Source: DATAEE01 sp036258175
Lineage (GTDB): Bacteria > Acidobacteriota > Vicinamibacteria > Vicinamibacterales > 2-12-FULL-66-21
Direction: 5' to 3'
Assembly (NCBI GenBank): GCA_036258175.1
Contig: DATAEE010000391.1
Coordinates: forward strand, 1 to 64,000
DNA length: 64,000 nucleotides
Within the stretch, counting starts at the first letter, position 1; every line of letters starts with the position of its first letter. The position numbers and the translations under genes were made by a program. The notes beneath the pieces were generated by a model. That model saw nothing but the letters and a program-made list of their open reading frames with translations. It had not been told where the DNA came from and searched no databases. Below, one piece after another: positions 1-10,573 of the stretch.

Positions 1-789
1 TTCTCGCCTCATTTCTATACGGATTTTCGCGGCAACAAGATGGGGATCTCCGATTTCACGGCGCCGGACTGGTATGCGGTGCTCCTCGAAGGCCTGCGCA
101 CCGAATCGGTGATTCAGACGCACTGGGATGCGATGGGCAAGTACGATACTCAGCATCGCACGAAGCTGGTCGTGGACGAGTGGGGCGTCTGGTACAAGCC
201 CGGGGAGGAAATCGCGCCCGCGTACATCCTGAGCCAGCCCGTGACCCTTCGCGACGCGCTGCACACGGCGATCACGTTCGACATCTTCAACCGGCACGCC
301 GACAAGATCGAAATGGCGAACGTCGCGCAGACCGTCAACTGCATTCACTCGCTCTTCCTCGCCATGGAAGACAAGTACACGCGCACGCCGCCGTACTACG
401 TCTTCGAAATGTACCAGCCGCACAAGGGGGCGCGGCACGTGCCGATGCAGGTTCGAGGCGAAGCGCTGACCGTTCCGGTGCAGCAGGGCTCCGCGAAGAT
501 GGCGGCGGTGTCCGGTTCTGCGTCAATCCGCGAGAAGCAGGTGACGGTGACCCTCGTCAATCCCTCTCTCGAGTCGCCCGTCGCCGCGCGCATCCGATTC
601 GCAGGCGGGGCGCAGGCCAGAGAGGCCCGCGGCACGGTGCTCACGCACAGCGACATGCGGGCCAGAAACACGTTCGAGAAAACCGGCGAAGTCAGGCCGT
701 CGCAGCTGGCGGTCAAAACGTCCGGTCAGGGCGTGGTGGTGGACTTGCCGAAGCAGTCGGTCGCCGCGATACAAATCGACGTCGCCTGA
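1..789 (+). CDS. Alpha-L-arabinofuranosidase, GH51 (C-terminal part, 5' truncated by window)
   Basis: The reading frame is open from base 1, so the gene begins before the window; 262 C-terminal residues are visible. They carry the GH51 nucleophile motif VVDEWGVWYKPG, followed by the end of the TIM barrel (residues with the pattern FNRHADKIEMANVAQTVN) and the C-terminal beta-sandwich typical of GH51. GH51 enzymes release alpha-L-arabinofuranose from arabinan or arabinoxylan. The gene converges on a second GH51 gene with only 43 bases between them; two further GH51 copies follow on the other strand. The acid/base Glu and any signal peptide lie outside the window, so the cellular location cannot be judged. 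Confidence 0.93.
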   Translation, partial: FSPHFYTDFRGNKMGISDFTAPDWYAVLLEGLRTESVIQTHWDAMGKYDTQHRTKLVVDEWGVWYKPGEEIAPAYILSQPVTLRDALHTAITFDIFNRHADKIEMANVAQTVNCIHSLFLAMEDKYTRTPPYYVFEMYQPHKGARHVPMQVRGEALTVPVQQGSAKMAAVSGSASIREKQVTVTLVNPSLESPVAARIRFAGGAQAREARGTVLTHSDMRARNTFEKTGEVRPSQLAVKTSGQGVVVDLPKQSVAAIQIDVA

Positions 790-832
790 TGCATTCCTTA
801 CCGGGCTTGGAGCCTGGGGCCTGGCGCCACTG

Positions 833-2482
833 TCAGGACGATGTAGCGATCTGCGCGACCGTGTACGAACGCGCCGGCAGTTTGAACGTCATGCGAGCAC
901 CCGGCTTGGGCGGCTCGAGCGCGCGCGGGATCACCTGCTTCGGCTGCTCGAACGTGTTGAACGCCTTGAGGTCGGCCGCCGTCAGCGTCTCGCACGCGAC
1001 GACGCGCGTCGGCGTTGGATCGCGCCACTCGAGCACCAGCTCCCGCTCGGTCTCGAGATCCCGATTGAGCATCAGCACGCACGACTGGCCGGTCTGCGGA
1101 TCGATCGTCGCGGCGACATCGACGAACGGCACCTGGTCGTCGCGCGCCAGATCCGGCCGCAGGCCTGCGGCGGCGATCGGATAGGTCTCGGACTCGACGC
1201 TCAGGTCGAGCACTCTGCCGCGCGCGTATTTGAGCGCCCACGCGTACGGGTAGTAGATGCTCTGACGGAGGACGGATGTCTGATTTGTCACGAGCGGCGC
1301 GATGACGTTGACGATCTGCGCGAGACAGCCGACGCGCACGCGCTCCGCCTGACGGAGGAGCGTATTGATGAATCCGCCCACGAGTAGCGCATCCTCGAGG
1401 TTGTAGACCTCTTCGAGGAGCTTCGGGGCGAAGCTGCGCTTGCCGTCGGCGAACGCCCCACCCCGGGCGCGGTACCAGACGTTCCACTCGTCGAACGACA
1501 GCCAGAGCCGCTTTGGAGATTTGCGCAGCCCCTGCACGTAGTCGCTCACGGCGGCGACCTCGTGAATCTGGCGCTCCATGTCCAGGTTCAGCGCGAGGTA
1601 CCGCGCGGCGCTGCCGCCGGTCTGCGCGGGCGTGTTGCCGTAGTAGTTGTGCAGGGAGATCGCGTCCACCTGGTCGTAGCATTCTTCGAGCACCTCGCGG
1701 TCCCACACGAGGTAGGTCGGCATATTCGTGTTGCTCGAACCGCACGCGATGAGCTGCAGGCTTCGATCGAGGACGCGGATCTGCCGCGCCGTGTCGCGGG
1801 CCTTGCGACCGTATTCGCGGGCAGGCATGTGGCCGATCTGCCAGGGGCCGTCCATCTCGTTGCCCAGGCACCAGTAGCGCACGCTGTGCGGCTGCTGATG
1901 GCCGTGCGCGCGGCGGAGATCGCTCCACTTCGTGCCCTTCTCGACGTTGCAGTACTCGACGTACGCGACCGCCATCTCCGGCGTGCCGGTGCCGAGGTTG
2001 AACGCCAGCAGCGGCTCGGTCTCCACGAGCTTGCACCACTCGATGAACTCGTTCGTGCCGAACTGATTCGTCTCGAGCGAATTCCACGCGCGCTCGAGGA
2101 CCGTCGGCCGCTCTTTCTTGGGTCCGACGCCGTCGAGCCAGTTGTAGCCCGAGACGAAGTTGCCTCCCGGATACCGCATGACCGGGACGCCGAGGCCTTT
2201 GATTTCCGCGATGACGTCGGTCCGGAAACCGTTGGCGTCGGCGCGCGGCGAGCCGGGTTCGTACACGCCTGTGTAAATGGCTCTGCCGAGATGCTCCAGG
2301 AACGCGCCGAGCAGCTTCCGGTCGAGATCCGATCGGTAGCGCGCCTGATTGATGACAGCGCGCGCCGGACCGCGACTGGTTTGCGCGTATCCAATCCGGC
2401 TGAGCAACGATCCCGCAGCCAGCCCAACGCCCGTCTTGCTCAGTTCCTCGAGGAAGCGGCGGCGATCCACCGTTTGTGTCAT
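833..2482 (-). CDS. Alpha-L-arabinofuranosidase, GH51, Tat-type signal
   Basis: A 549-residue protein close to the usual GH51 length. The N-terminus has a twin-arginine-like signal (DRRRFLEELSKTGVGLAAG, cleavage probably after GYAQ), so export in folded form is likely. The acid/base Glu is about residue 209 in CLGNEMDGPW and the nucleophile Glu about residue 332 in SFDEWNVWYRA. The expected product is L-arabinose released from alpha-linked arabinofuranosyl side chains. It starts 4 bases after the stop of the upstream GH51 paralogue on the same strand, so the two are almost certainly cotranscribed. No strong ribosome binding site is visible, which fits translational coupling. Confidence 0.93.
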   Translation of the reverse strand: MTQTVDRRRFLEELSKTGVGLAAGSLLSRIGYAQTSRGPARAVINQARYRSDLDRKLLGAFLEHLGRAIYTGVYEPGSPRADANGFRTDVIAEIKGLGVPVMRYPGGNFVSGYNWLDGVGPKKERPTVLERAWNSLETNQFGTNEFIEWCKLVETEPLLAFNLGTGTPEMAVAYVEYCNVEKGTKWSDLRRAHGHQQPHSVRYWCLGNEMDGPWQIGHMPAREYGRKARDTARQIRVLDRSLQLIACGSSNTNMPTYLVWDREVLEECYDQVDAISLHNYYGNTPAQTGGSAARYLALNLDMERQIHEVAAVSDYVQGLRKSPKRLWLSFDEWNVWYRARGGAFADGKRSFAPKLLEEVYNLEDALLVGGFINTLLRQAERVRVGCLAQIVNVIAPLVTNQTSVLRQSIYYPYAWALKYARGRVLDLSVESETYPIAAAGLRPDLARDDQVPFVDVAATIDPQTGQSCVLMLNRDLETERELVLEWRDPTPTRVVACETLTAADLKAFNTFEQPKQVIPRALEPPKPGARMTFKLPARSYTVAQIATSS

Positions 2483-2486
2483 GGCA

Positions 2487-4118
<1,632 letters not shown>

Positions 4119-4197
4119 GGCGCGGGGAGGATAACAGATTATTCCCCTTACGGTAACGTTCACGGTTGGCTTTCCGCCGGCCGGGGGCCGTGATAAC

Positions 4198-5622
4198 GTG
4201 GGCCCGGTCATGGGCGTACGACCCACCACGCTGGGCGTCATCGTGGGAAACCGCGGCTTTTTCCCTGCCCATCTGTGTTCCGCGGGGCGCACCGAGGTTC
4301 TGGCCGCGTTGCAGCAGGAAGGCTTCGGGGTGGTGGCGCTTGAGCCCGGTCAGACGCCGCATGGTGCGGTCGAGAGCCTCGCGGACGCGCGCGCCTGCGC
4401 CGACCTGTTCCGGGCGCACCGTGACGAGATCGACGGCGTGCTCATCACGCTGCCGAACTTCGGCGACGAGCGCGCGGTCGCGAATACGCTACGCTGGGCC
4501 GGACTCGACGTACCCGTCCTCGTGCACGCCTTCGGCGATGAAGGCGACCGAATGACCATCGAGCACCGCCGCGACAGCTTCTGCGGCAAGATGTCGGTCT
4601 GCAACAACCTTCGCCAGTACGGCCTCCACTATTCGCTGACCTCGCTGCACACGGTCTCGCCGTGCCATGCCTCGTTTCGCGCAGACCTGCGCCGGTTCGG
4701 TGCGACGTGCCGGGTCGTTCGCAGCCTCAAGGGCGCGCGCATCGGGGCGATCGGCGCGAGGCCGGCGGCGTTCAACACCGTCCGGTTCAGCGAGAAGCTC
4801 CTCGAGCGATCCGGCATTTCCGTCGAGACGCTGGATCTGTCGGAGCTGCTCGGCTGGGTGCAGCGGATGGCGGATGGCGACGCGCCGGTCAAAGCCAAGC
4901 TCGAGGCGATCAACGCCTATACCGGCACGCAGGGTATTCCGACGCTTAGTCTGATGCGGATGGCGAAGCTGGGCGTGGCGATCGATCGCTGGATGCAGGA
5001 GAAGCAGCTCTCGGCGACCGCCATCCAATGCTGGACCGCGCTCGAAGAATTCTATGGCGTCGTGCCGTGCACGCTGATGAGCATGATGTCCGAGTCGCTG
5101 CTGTCAAGCGCGTGCGAGACGGACATCGCAGGGTTGGTCGGGATGCACGTCCTGCAGGCGGCCTCCAGGGAGCCGGCCGCGCTCCTCGACTGGAACAACA
5201 ACTACCGAGAGGATCCGAACAAGGGCGTCGTGTTTCACTGTTCGAATCTTCCGAAAAGCTTCTTCGCCGGCCACCGGATGGACTACCAGGAGATCATTGC
5301 CGGGACCGTCGGCAAGGAGAACACGTTCGGCACCATCGTCGGTCGCATTTCGCCCGGTCCCTTCACCTACTGTCGCGTCTCGACGGATGACGAAGCGGGT
5401 GGGATCTCGTCTTACGTCGGCGAGGGGCGTTTCACGGACGACACCCTGGAGACCTTCGGCGGCTATGGCGTCATCGAGGTCCCCGAATTCCAGCGCCTGC
5501 TCCAGATGATCTGCAGGAGGGGCTTCGAGCACCACGTCGCGGCTACTCGGGCGTCGGTCGCCGAGGGCGTGGAGGACGCGCTCTCGACGTATCTCGGCTG
5601 GGACGTCTATCGCCACGCCTGA
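4198..5622 (+). CDS. L-fucose/L-arabinose isomerase superfamily protein
   Basis: A 474-residue protein (GTG start at 4198; ATG at 4210 is an equally good alternative). The N-terminal half is Rossmann-like (LGVIVGNRGFFP) and the second half contains the conserved acidic pairs seen in FucI/AraA enzymes, in the stretches TALEEFYGVVPCTLM and ACETDIAGLVGMHVLQ, plus a late NLPKSFF segment. Family members interconvert aldoses and ketoses with a divalent metal. The arabinan locus suggests L-arabinose or a related aldose as substrate, but it is shorter than classical FucI (about 590) and AraA (about 500) and no ribulokinase or fuculokinase is next to it. The substrate is therefore open. Confidence 0.75.
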   Translation: MGPVMGVRPTTLGVIVGNRGFFPAHLCSAGRTEVLAALQQEGFGVVALEPGQTPHGAVESLADARACADLFRAHRDEIDGVLITLPNFGDERAVANTLRWAGLDVPVLVHAFGDEGDRMTIEHRRDSFCGKMSVCNNLRQYGLHYSLTSLHTVSPCHASFRADLRRFGATCRVVRSLKGARIGAIGARPAAFNTVRFSEKLLERSGISVETLDLSELLGWVQRMADGDAPVKAKLEAINAYTGTQGIPTLSLMRMAKLGVAIDRWMQEKQLSATAIQCWTALEEFYGVVPCTLMSMMSESLLSSACETDIAGLVGMHVLQAASREPAALLDWNNNYREDPNKGVVFHCSNLPKSFFAGHRMDYQEIIAGTVGKENTFGTIVGRISPGPFTYCRVSTDDEAGGISSYVGEGRFTDDTLETFGGYGVIEVPEFQRLLQMICRRGFEHHVAATRASVAEGVEDALSTYLGWDVYRHA

Positions 5623-5671
5623 GCGGCGTCCGGCGATCGGCCTGACCTAAGCTCTTCATGGCAGAAACGCA

Positions 5672-8044
5672 ATGACTCGACCCCGATTGGCGATCTTTTC
5701 CGCGTGCGTGGTGTGCTTCGCCCTCGCGCAGACGGGTGGCGCGCAGCGCATCACGAACGCCGTTCCTGACGTCGCGCGGCCGCTGCCGCTGTCGGCCGTC
5801 CGTCTGACGGGTGGGCCCCTCAAGCGCGCACAGGATCTCAACGGCGAGTACCTGCTCAAGCTTGAGCCCGATCGCATGCTCGCGTATTACAGGCAGCGCG
5901 CCGGCCTCGAGCCGAAGGCGGAGCCCTACGGCGGGTGGGATGGCGACGGCCGCAACCTCACCGGCCACATCGCGGGGCACTACCTCTCGGGCGTCAGCCT
6001 GATGTGGGCGGCGACGGGAGACGTGCGCTTCAAGGAGCGCGCCGATTACATCGTCAAGGAACTGAAAGAGGTCCAGGACAAACAGGCTGATGGTTTTGCC
6101 GGCGCGCTGGCAAAGGTCAAAGAGGCATTTGCGGAAGTGGGCAAGGGAAACATCCGTTCGGCCAGCTTCGATCTGAATGGCCTCTGGTCACCGTGGTACA
6201 CGCTGCACAAGACCTACGCCGGCCTGCGGGATGCGTATCGGTACACCGGCAACCGGACAGCGCTCGACGTCGAGATCGGATTCGCGACGTGGGCGGAAGC
6301 GATGCTCGCGCCGATGGACGATGCCCTGATTCAGAAGATGCTGAATACGGAGTTCGGCGGCATGAACGAGGTGATGGCGGACCTCTATGCCGACACCGGC
6401 GACAAGCGGTGGCTCACGCTCTCGTACAAGTTCGAGCACCGCGCGGTCCTCGATCCGCTCAAGCACCGCGAGGATCCGCTCGACGGCCTGCACGGGAACA
6501 CACAGGTCCCGAAATTGATCGGATCGCTGTCCCGGTACGTGTACGCCGGGCAACCCGAGGACCGCACCGCGGCGGAGACCTTCTGGGATCGCGTCGCGCA
6601 CCATCACACCTTCGCGAGCGGCGGGCATGGAAAAGATGAGTACTTCCGCGAGCCCGATCGTCTCGGCAACATCGTCGACGGGCGGACTGCAGAGACCTGC
6701 AACATCTACAACATGCTGAAGCTGACGCGTTCTCTTTTCGCGCTGAAGCCGGCCGTCGAGTACGCGGAGTTCCACGAGCGCGCGCTCTTCAACCACATCC
6801 TCGGATCGATTGATCCGGAGGACGGCGCCGTCTGCTACATGGTGCCGGTCGGGCGCGGCGTACGGCGCGAGTACCAGGACATGTTTCGTAGCTTCACGTG
6901 CTGCGTCGGCACGAGCATGGAGAGCCACGCGCTGCACGGACTGGGGATTTACTACGAGTCCGGCGATCGTCTCTGGGTCAACCTCTATGCGCCGTCGACC
7001 GCGGAGTGGAAGGCCGCGGGTGTCCGCGTCGCGATGGACACGACCTTTCCCGAAGGAGATTCGGCCACGTTGAAGGTGACCTCGGACGCGCCGAAGGCGT
7101 TCACGCTTGCGGTCCGCCGGCCCTCGTGGGCGAAGGATGGCTTCGCCGTCAGCGTGAACGGCAAGGCCGTCAAGGATCTTCCAGCCCCGGCGTCGTACGT
7201 CGAGCTCAATCGGACGTGGAAGAGCGGCGACACTATCGCCGTGACGCTTCCGAAGGGCCTTGCGCTCGAACCGATGCCGGACAACGCGCGTCTTGCGGCC
7301 GTCATGTGGGGTCCGCTCGTGCTGGCCGGCGATCTCGGCCCGGCGCCGCAGCGCCGCACCGACGTGCCGTCCACCGGCCCGCCGACCGACACACCGCCCA
7401 GACCGGACGTTCCCGCGCTCGTCACCGCAGGGAGACCGGTCACCGACTGGGTGAAGCCGGTCGCTGGCAAGCCGGGCACGTTCCGGAGCGACGGCGTCGG
7501 ACGGAGCAAAGACGTCGAGCTCGTTCCTTTTTATCGTCTGCATCGCCGGACCTACGCCGCCTACTGGGATCTCTTCACGCCGGCGGAGTACGAAAAGAGG
7601 ATGGCGGAGCTCAGTGCCGAGCGCGAGCGGCAGCAGAAGCTGGAGGCGTCGAGCATCGCTTTCGTCCAGCCTGGCGGGCAGGAGGCCGAGAAGCCGTTCA
7701 ATCAGCAGGGCGAGGAGACGTCGATCGTCCGCGCCGAGGGCCGGCCGGGCCGGCGTGCCGCGAAGTGGTTCTCGTACGATCTGACGGCGTCCGCGCAACC
7801 CAGGGCGCTCGTCGTCACCTACAACAGCGACAACCGCAGGCCTCGGTCGTTCGACATCCTCGTCGACGGGCGGAAAGTGGGCGAGCAACGGATCGATCAG
7901 AGCAGCGTGTCGCGCTTCTTCGACGTCGAGTACCCGTTGCCCGCAGATCTCGTGCAGGGCAAACAGAAAAAGCTCACCGTCCGCTTCGAGGCGACGGGCG
8001 GGAACGAGGTCGCGCCGGTGTTTGCCGTCCGTCTCATCCGGTAA
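5672..8044 (+). CDS. Beta-L-arabinofuranosidase, GH127 (DUF1680), secreted
   Basis: A 790-residue protein with an N-terminal signal peptide (LAIFSACVVCFALAQTGGAQ). The alpha/alpha barrel of GH127 is recognisable: the AETCNIYNML motif supplies Glu341 and Cys343 and FTCCVGTSMESHA supplies Cys410 and Cys411, matching the zinc-bound Glu-Cys-Cys-Cys site of Bifidobacterium HypBA1 where a cysteine is the nucleophile. The C-terminal 250 residues contain beta-rich accessory domains. The enzyme should remove beta-linked L-arabinofuranose, complementing the alpha-specific GH51 enzymes. It lies 49 bases downstream of the isomerase-like gene in the same direction, so it may share its transcript. A block of family A repeats follows the stop codon. 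Confidence 0.9.
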   Translation: MTRPRLAIFSACVVCFALAQTGGAQRITNAVPDVARPLPLSAVRLTGGPLKRAQDLNGEYLLKLEPDRMLAYYRQRAGLEPKAEPYGGWDGDGRNLTGHIAGHYLSGVSLMWAATGDVRFKERADYIVKELKEVQDKQADGFAGALAKVKEAFAEVGKGNIRSASFDLNGLWSPWYTLHKTYAGLRDAYRYTGNRTALDVEIGFATWAEAMLAPMDDALIQKMLNTEFGGMNEVMADLYADTGDKRWLTLSYKFEHRAVLDPLKHREDPLDGLHGNTQVPKLIGSLSRYVYAGQPEDRTAAETFWDRVAHHHTFASGGHGKDEYFREPDRLGNIVDGRTAETCNIYNMLKLTRSLFALKPAVEYAEFHERALFNHILGSIDPEDGAVCYMVPVGRGVRREYQDMFRSFTCCVGTSMESHALHGLGIYYESGDRLWVNLYAPSTAEWKAAGVRVAMDTTFPEGDSATLKVTSDAPKAFTLAVRRPSWAKDGFAVSVNGKAVKDLPAPASYVELNRTWKSGDTIAVTLPKGLALEPMPDNARLAAVMWGPLVLAGDLGPAPQRRTDVPSTGPPTDTPPRPDVPALVTAGRPVTDWVKPVAGKPGTFRSDGVGRSKDVELVPFYRLHRRTYAAYWDLFTPAEYEKRMAELSAERERQQKLEASSIAFVQPGGQEAEKPFNQQGEETSIVRAEGRPGRRAAKWFSYDLTASAQPRALVVTYNSDNRRPRSFDILVDGRKVGEQRIDQSSVSRFFDVEYPLPADLVQGKQKKLTVRFEATGGNEVAPVFAVRLIR

Positions 8045-8243
8045 CGCGGATTTCACGGATCACGCGAGCCACGGATTTCACGGATGACGCGGTTTTTTCT
8101 TTGCCGCAGATTCACGCAGATAAACGCAGATAAGCAGGCAAGAAAGACAAGCGAAGTCCGGTTCTGCGTGCGTCCTGCGTGTATCTGCGGTTCTTGAATC
8201 CGTGTAATCCGTGGTTCGTGATCGGGATCTGCGAAATCCGCGG
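8045..8243. repeat. Family A intergenic repeat block
   Basis: The convergent gap between GH127 and GH31 consists mostly of dispersed-repeat sequence: CACGGATTTCACGGAT-like units on the left, GCAGATTCACGCAGATAAAC-like units in the middle and their inverted counterparts (ATCTGCGG, ATCCGTG) on the right. The arrangement can fold into a long imperfect hairpin. The same family recurs at about 13.04, 13.85, 30.55 and 42.65-42.98 kb. No gene is visible in the block. It may also act as a bidirectional terminator (inference). Confidence 0.8.
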
Positions 8244-10546
8244 CTAGAGCGTGATCGAAACCGGCCGTCCCTGGAACACGACGGTCTTCGTCGTAGTCGC
8301 GCCGGCTATTCGGGCCTCGATGGTCCGCGGCATCGGTGGCCGCATCCGTGATCCTGGCTCGAGCCGCAGCGTCAGGCGACGCGCGCGATCGTCCCACGCC
8401 ATCGCGATCCCCATCCACTCGCCTTTGCGGTAATCAAACGTCCGCCCGTCGTCCTCGTAGAGCGTGAACGTTCCGTCAGCACCCGGGTACACGCGCACCT
8501 CGAACGGCGCGTCGATCTTTTCTGCGGTGAACTGCTTGACGGGGCCGAGCGGCAGGATCGCGCCGGCGCGGACATACAGCGGGATCGTGGCGAGGTCGAC
8601 GGGGCGCTGAAGCTCGCGGCCGCCGTCGATGTCCTGGCCTGTCCAGAAGTCGTACCACGTTCCATGCGGCAGGTAGACCGACCGGGATCCCGCGCCTTTT
8701 TCGGTCACCGGCGCCACGAGGATGTCGCGGCCCCACAAGTACTCGTCGCCGCGCGCCGACGCGATGCGATCGTCCGGGTAGTGGAGCCAAAGCGACCGCA
8801 TGATCGGCAAGCCAGAGCGGGTCGTCTCGCGGACCACGCTGTACAGGTAGGGCAGCAGTCGATAGCGAAGCTCCAGGTACTTGCGGCAGATCGGCTCGAC
8901 TGCGGCGTTTCGGAGCTCCGACGCATCCGGATTTGCCGCGCCGCTGTAGTTCGGCGTGATGATCTCGTTCGGGCCCAGCTCGCCCGTGTTCCAGCCCCAC
9001 GGCAGACGCAGATGCCAGCTGCGGCCGTGCGCGCGAAAGAGCGGGCAGAACGCGCCGAACTGGAACCAGCGCACGTGCAGCTCGCCGGTGTACTCCGCGG
9101 TCGGCACGAAGCCGCCGATGTCCGTTCCCCAGTACGGAATGCCGCTCAGCCCGGTGTTGATCGCAACCGACACGTGCGTGCGGAGCGTTTCCCACGTCGT
9201 GTAGACGTCGCCGGACCATAGAAACGCCGCGTAGCGCTGCATCCCGGCGTGTCCGTTGCGATGCAACGCGAACGGGCGCTCGTTCGCGCGCCAGAGTTGC
9301 GAGCCTTCCCAATACATGCGATGCCGCGCGAGCCGTGACGGCGCGTCCAGGCCGTCCCCTTGATCCGGCCACCAGCCGTCGGCGCCGATGTCGTAGAGCG
9401 GCTTGTGATACGGCCAGTAGCAGCTGACCTTCCGGTCGTCCGGCCATTTGCCGTCGGCCGTCCGCCCGCTCGGCAAACGGTCGGCGTCACTGCACGGATC
9501 CGCCACCGCGCCAGCCAGGCGCCGGCCCTCGAGGACGATGTGGAGGACGACCTTGAAGTTGAGATCGTGCAGCGTGTCGATCATCCGCTTCGGATCGGGG
9601 AAGTTGCTGGCGTTCCAGGTGAACTCGCCGTTGTTCGTGTTCCACCCGGACGGCGTGAAGCCCGTGCCGAGATAGATGAGCGCGTCGCACGGCAGCCGCT
9701 TCTCGCGGAACGTCCGCGCCACCTTCACGATTTCGTCCGGGCCGGCGAGCGTGCGGTGCGACTGAAGATAGCCGAGCGACCAGAGCGGCGGCATTTCCGG
9801 ATGACCAGTCAGTCGCGCATACTCGGCCATCACCTGGACCGGGTCACGTGCTCCAACGATAAAGAGATCGAGCGGCAGGCCGTCCGTCGCGGGGTCGAAG
9901 CGGGCTTCCGGGCCCGTGAAATCGAACGACCCCTGCGGGTGATGGATGAACATCGCCCAGCCTGCGGTGCCGACGAGCCACTGCACGGGCGCGCGGCCTC
10001 CGTGCGTGCGCAGCCGGTAACCGCCCGACCGTTTTTCATCGCATCGGTCGAGCCGCGGCGATCGAATTGCGGCCCGCCCTCGCCAAGACCAAGAAGCGGC
10101 CCGTCACCAATGGGGAAGCGCAGCGTGCCTTTCCCGGGATCGATCTGAAGTTGCTGGACCATCCGGCCGTCTGCAGCGTCCACGCGGACGGTCAGCGGGT
10201 CGAAGGAAATAGATACGTTGAACGCGCCGCAGCGAATGCGGTGACGGTCGCCTGGGGGCATCACTTTCGCCACGGGCGCCGACGATGATGTCGCTGGCTG
10301 CGCGAGCGCGCCGTCGAGCGGGACGGACAGGGTGCGCCCACGGCCGCGCGGGCTCACCGTCACCCGGACGCTGTGCTGTCCGGAGGGCGCGACGGCCACT
10401 TCGATCCCCGGGCCTTCAGCCGTGGGGACTCTGACGAGAGCGGCCGCGCCCGCCGCGCCGAAGGTCTTCAGGGCGTCGCGTCTCGAGATAAAGGGGACAG
10501 CTACCTTTTTCCGCACGCCGTAAAAAGGTGACTGTCCCCTTTTCAT
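8244..10546 (-). pseudogene. GH31 family alpha-glycosidase, single-base frameshift
   Basis: The C-terminal 580 residues (8244-9986) are a clear GH31 catalytic barrel with the nucleophile region DIGADGWWPDQGD and the acid/base region WSGDVYTTWETL. The N-terminal part (about 10025-10546), with a Tat-like signal SRRDALKTFGAAGAAALV and the beta-sandwich ending GEGGPQFDRRGSTDAMKNG, is in another frame. Restoring one G in the GGG run at 10024-10026 rejoins the frames as KNGRGGYRLRTHGG, the expected family sequence. So this is either a one-base deletion or a sequencing/assembly error. GH31 includes alpha-glucosidases and alpha-xylosidases. The start used is ATG 10546; GTG 10516 also works. The first codons overlap a family B palindrome. 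Confidence 0.85.
10490..10544. repeat. Family B palindrome (GGGGACAGTCACC type)
   Basis: Imperfect inverted repeat: left arm AAGGGGACAGCTACCTTTTT, spacer of about 11 bases, right arm AAAAAGGTGACTGTCCCC. It overlaps the beginning of the GH31 reading frame on the minus strand, encoding residues like KRGQSPFYGVRKKVAVPF directly before the Tat signal. A second copy sits inside the helicase gene at 28.52 kb. Elements of this sequence type resemble bacterial REP elements; no RAYT transposase is in the window. Confidence 0.85.
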
Positions 10547-10573
10547 TGGCCGCCTATGGTAATACCTATCTCC

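Noticed and set aside
4152..4163. LacI-type operator (GGTAACGTTCAC) between the divergent GH51 and isomerase genes
   Set aside because: Symmetry is weak outside the central AACGTT and no LacI-family regulator gene is in the window.
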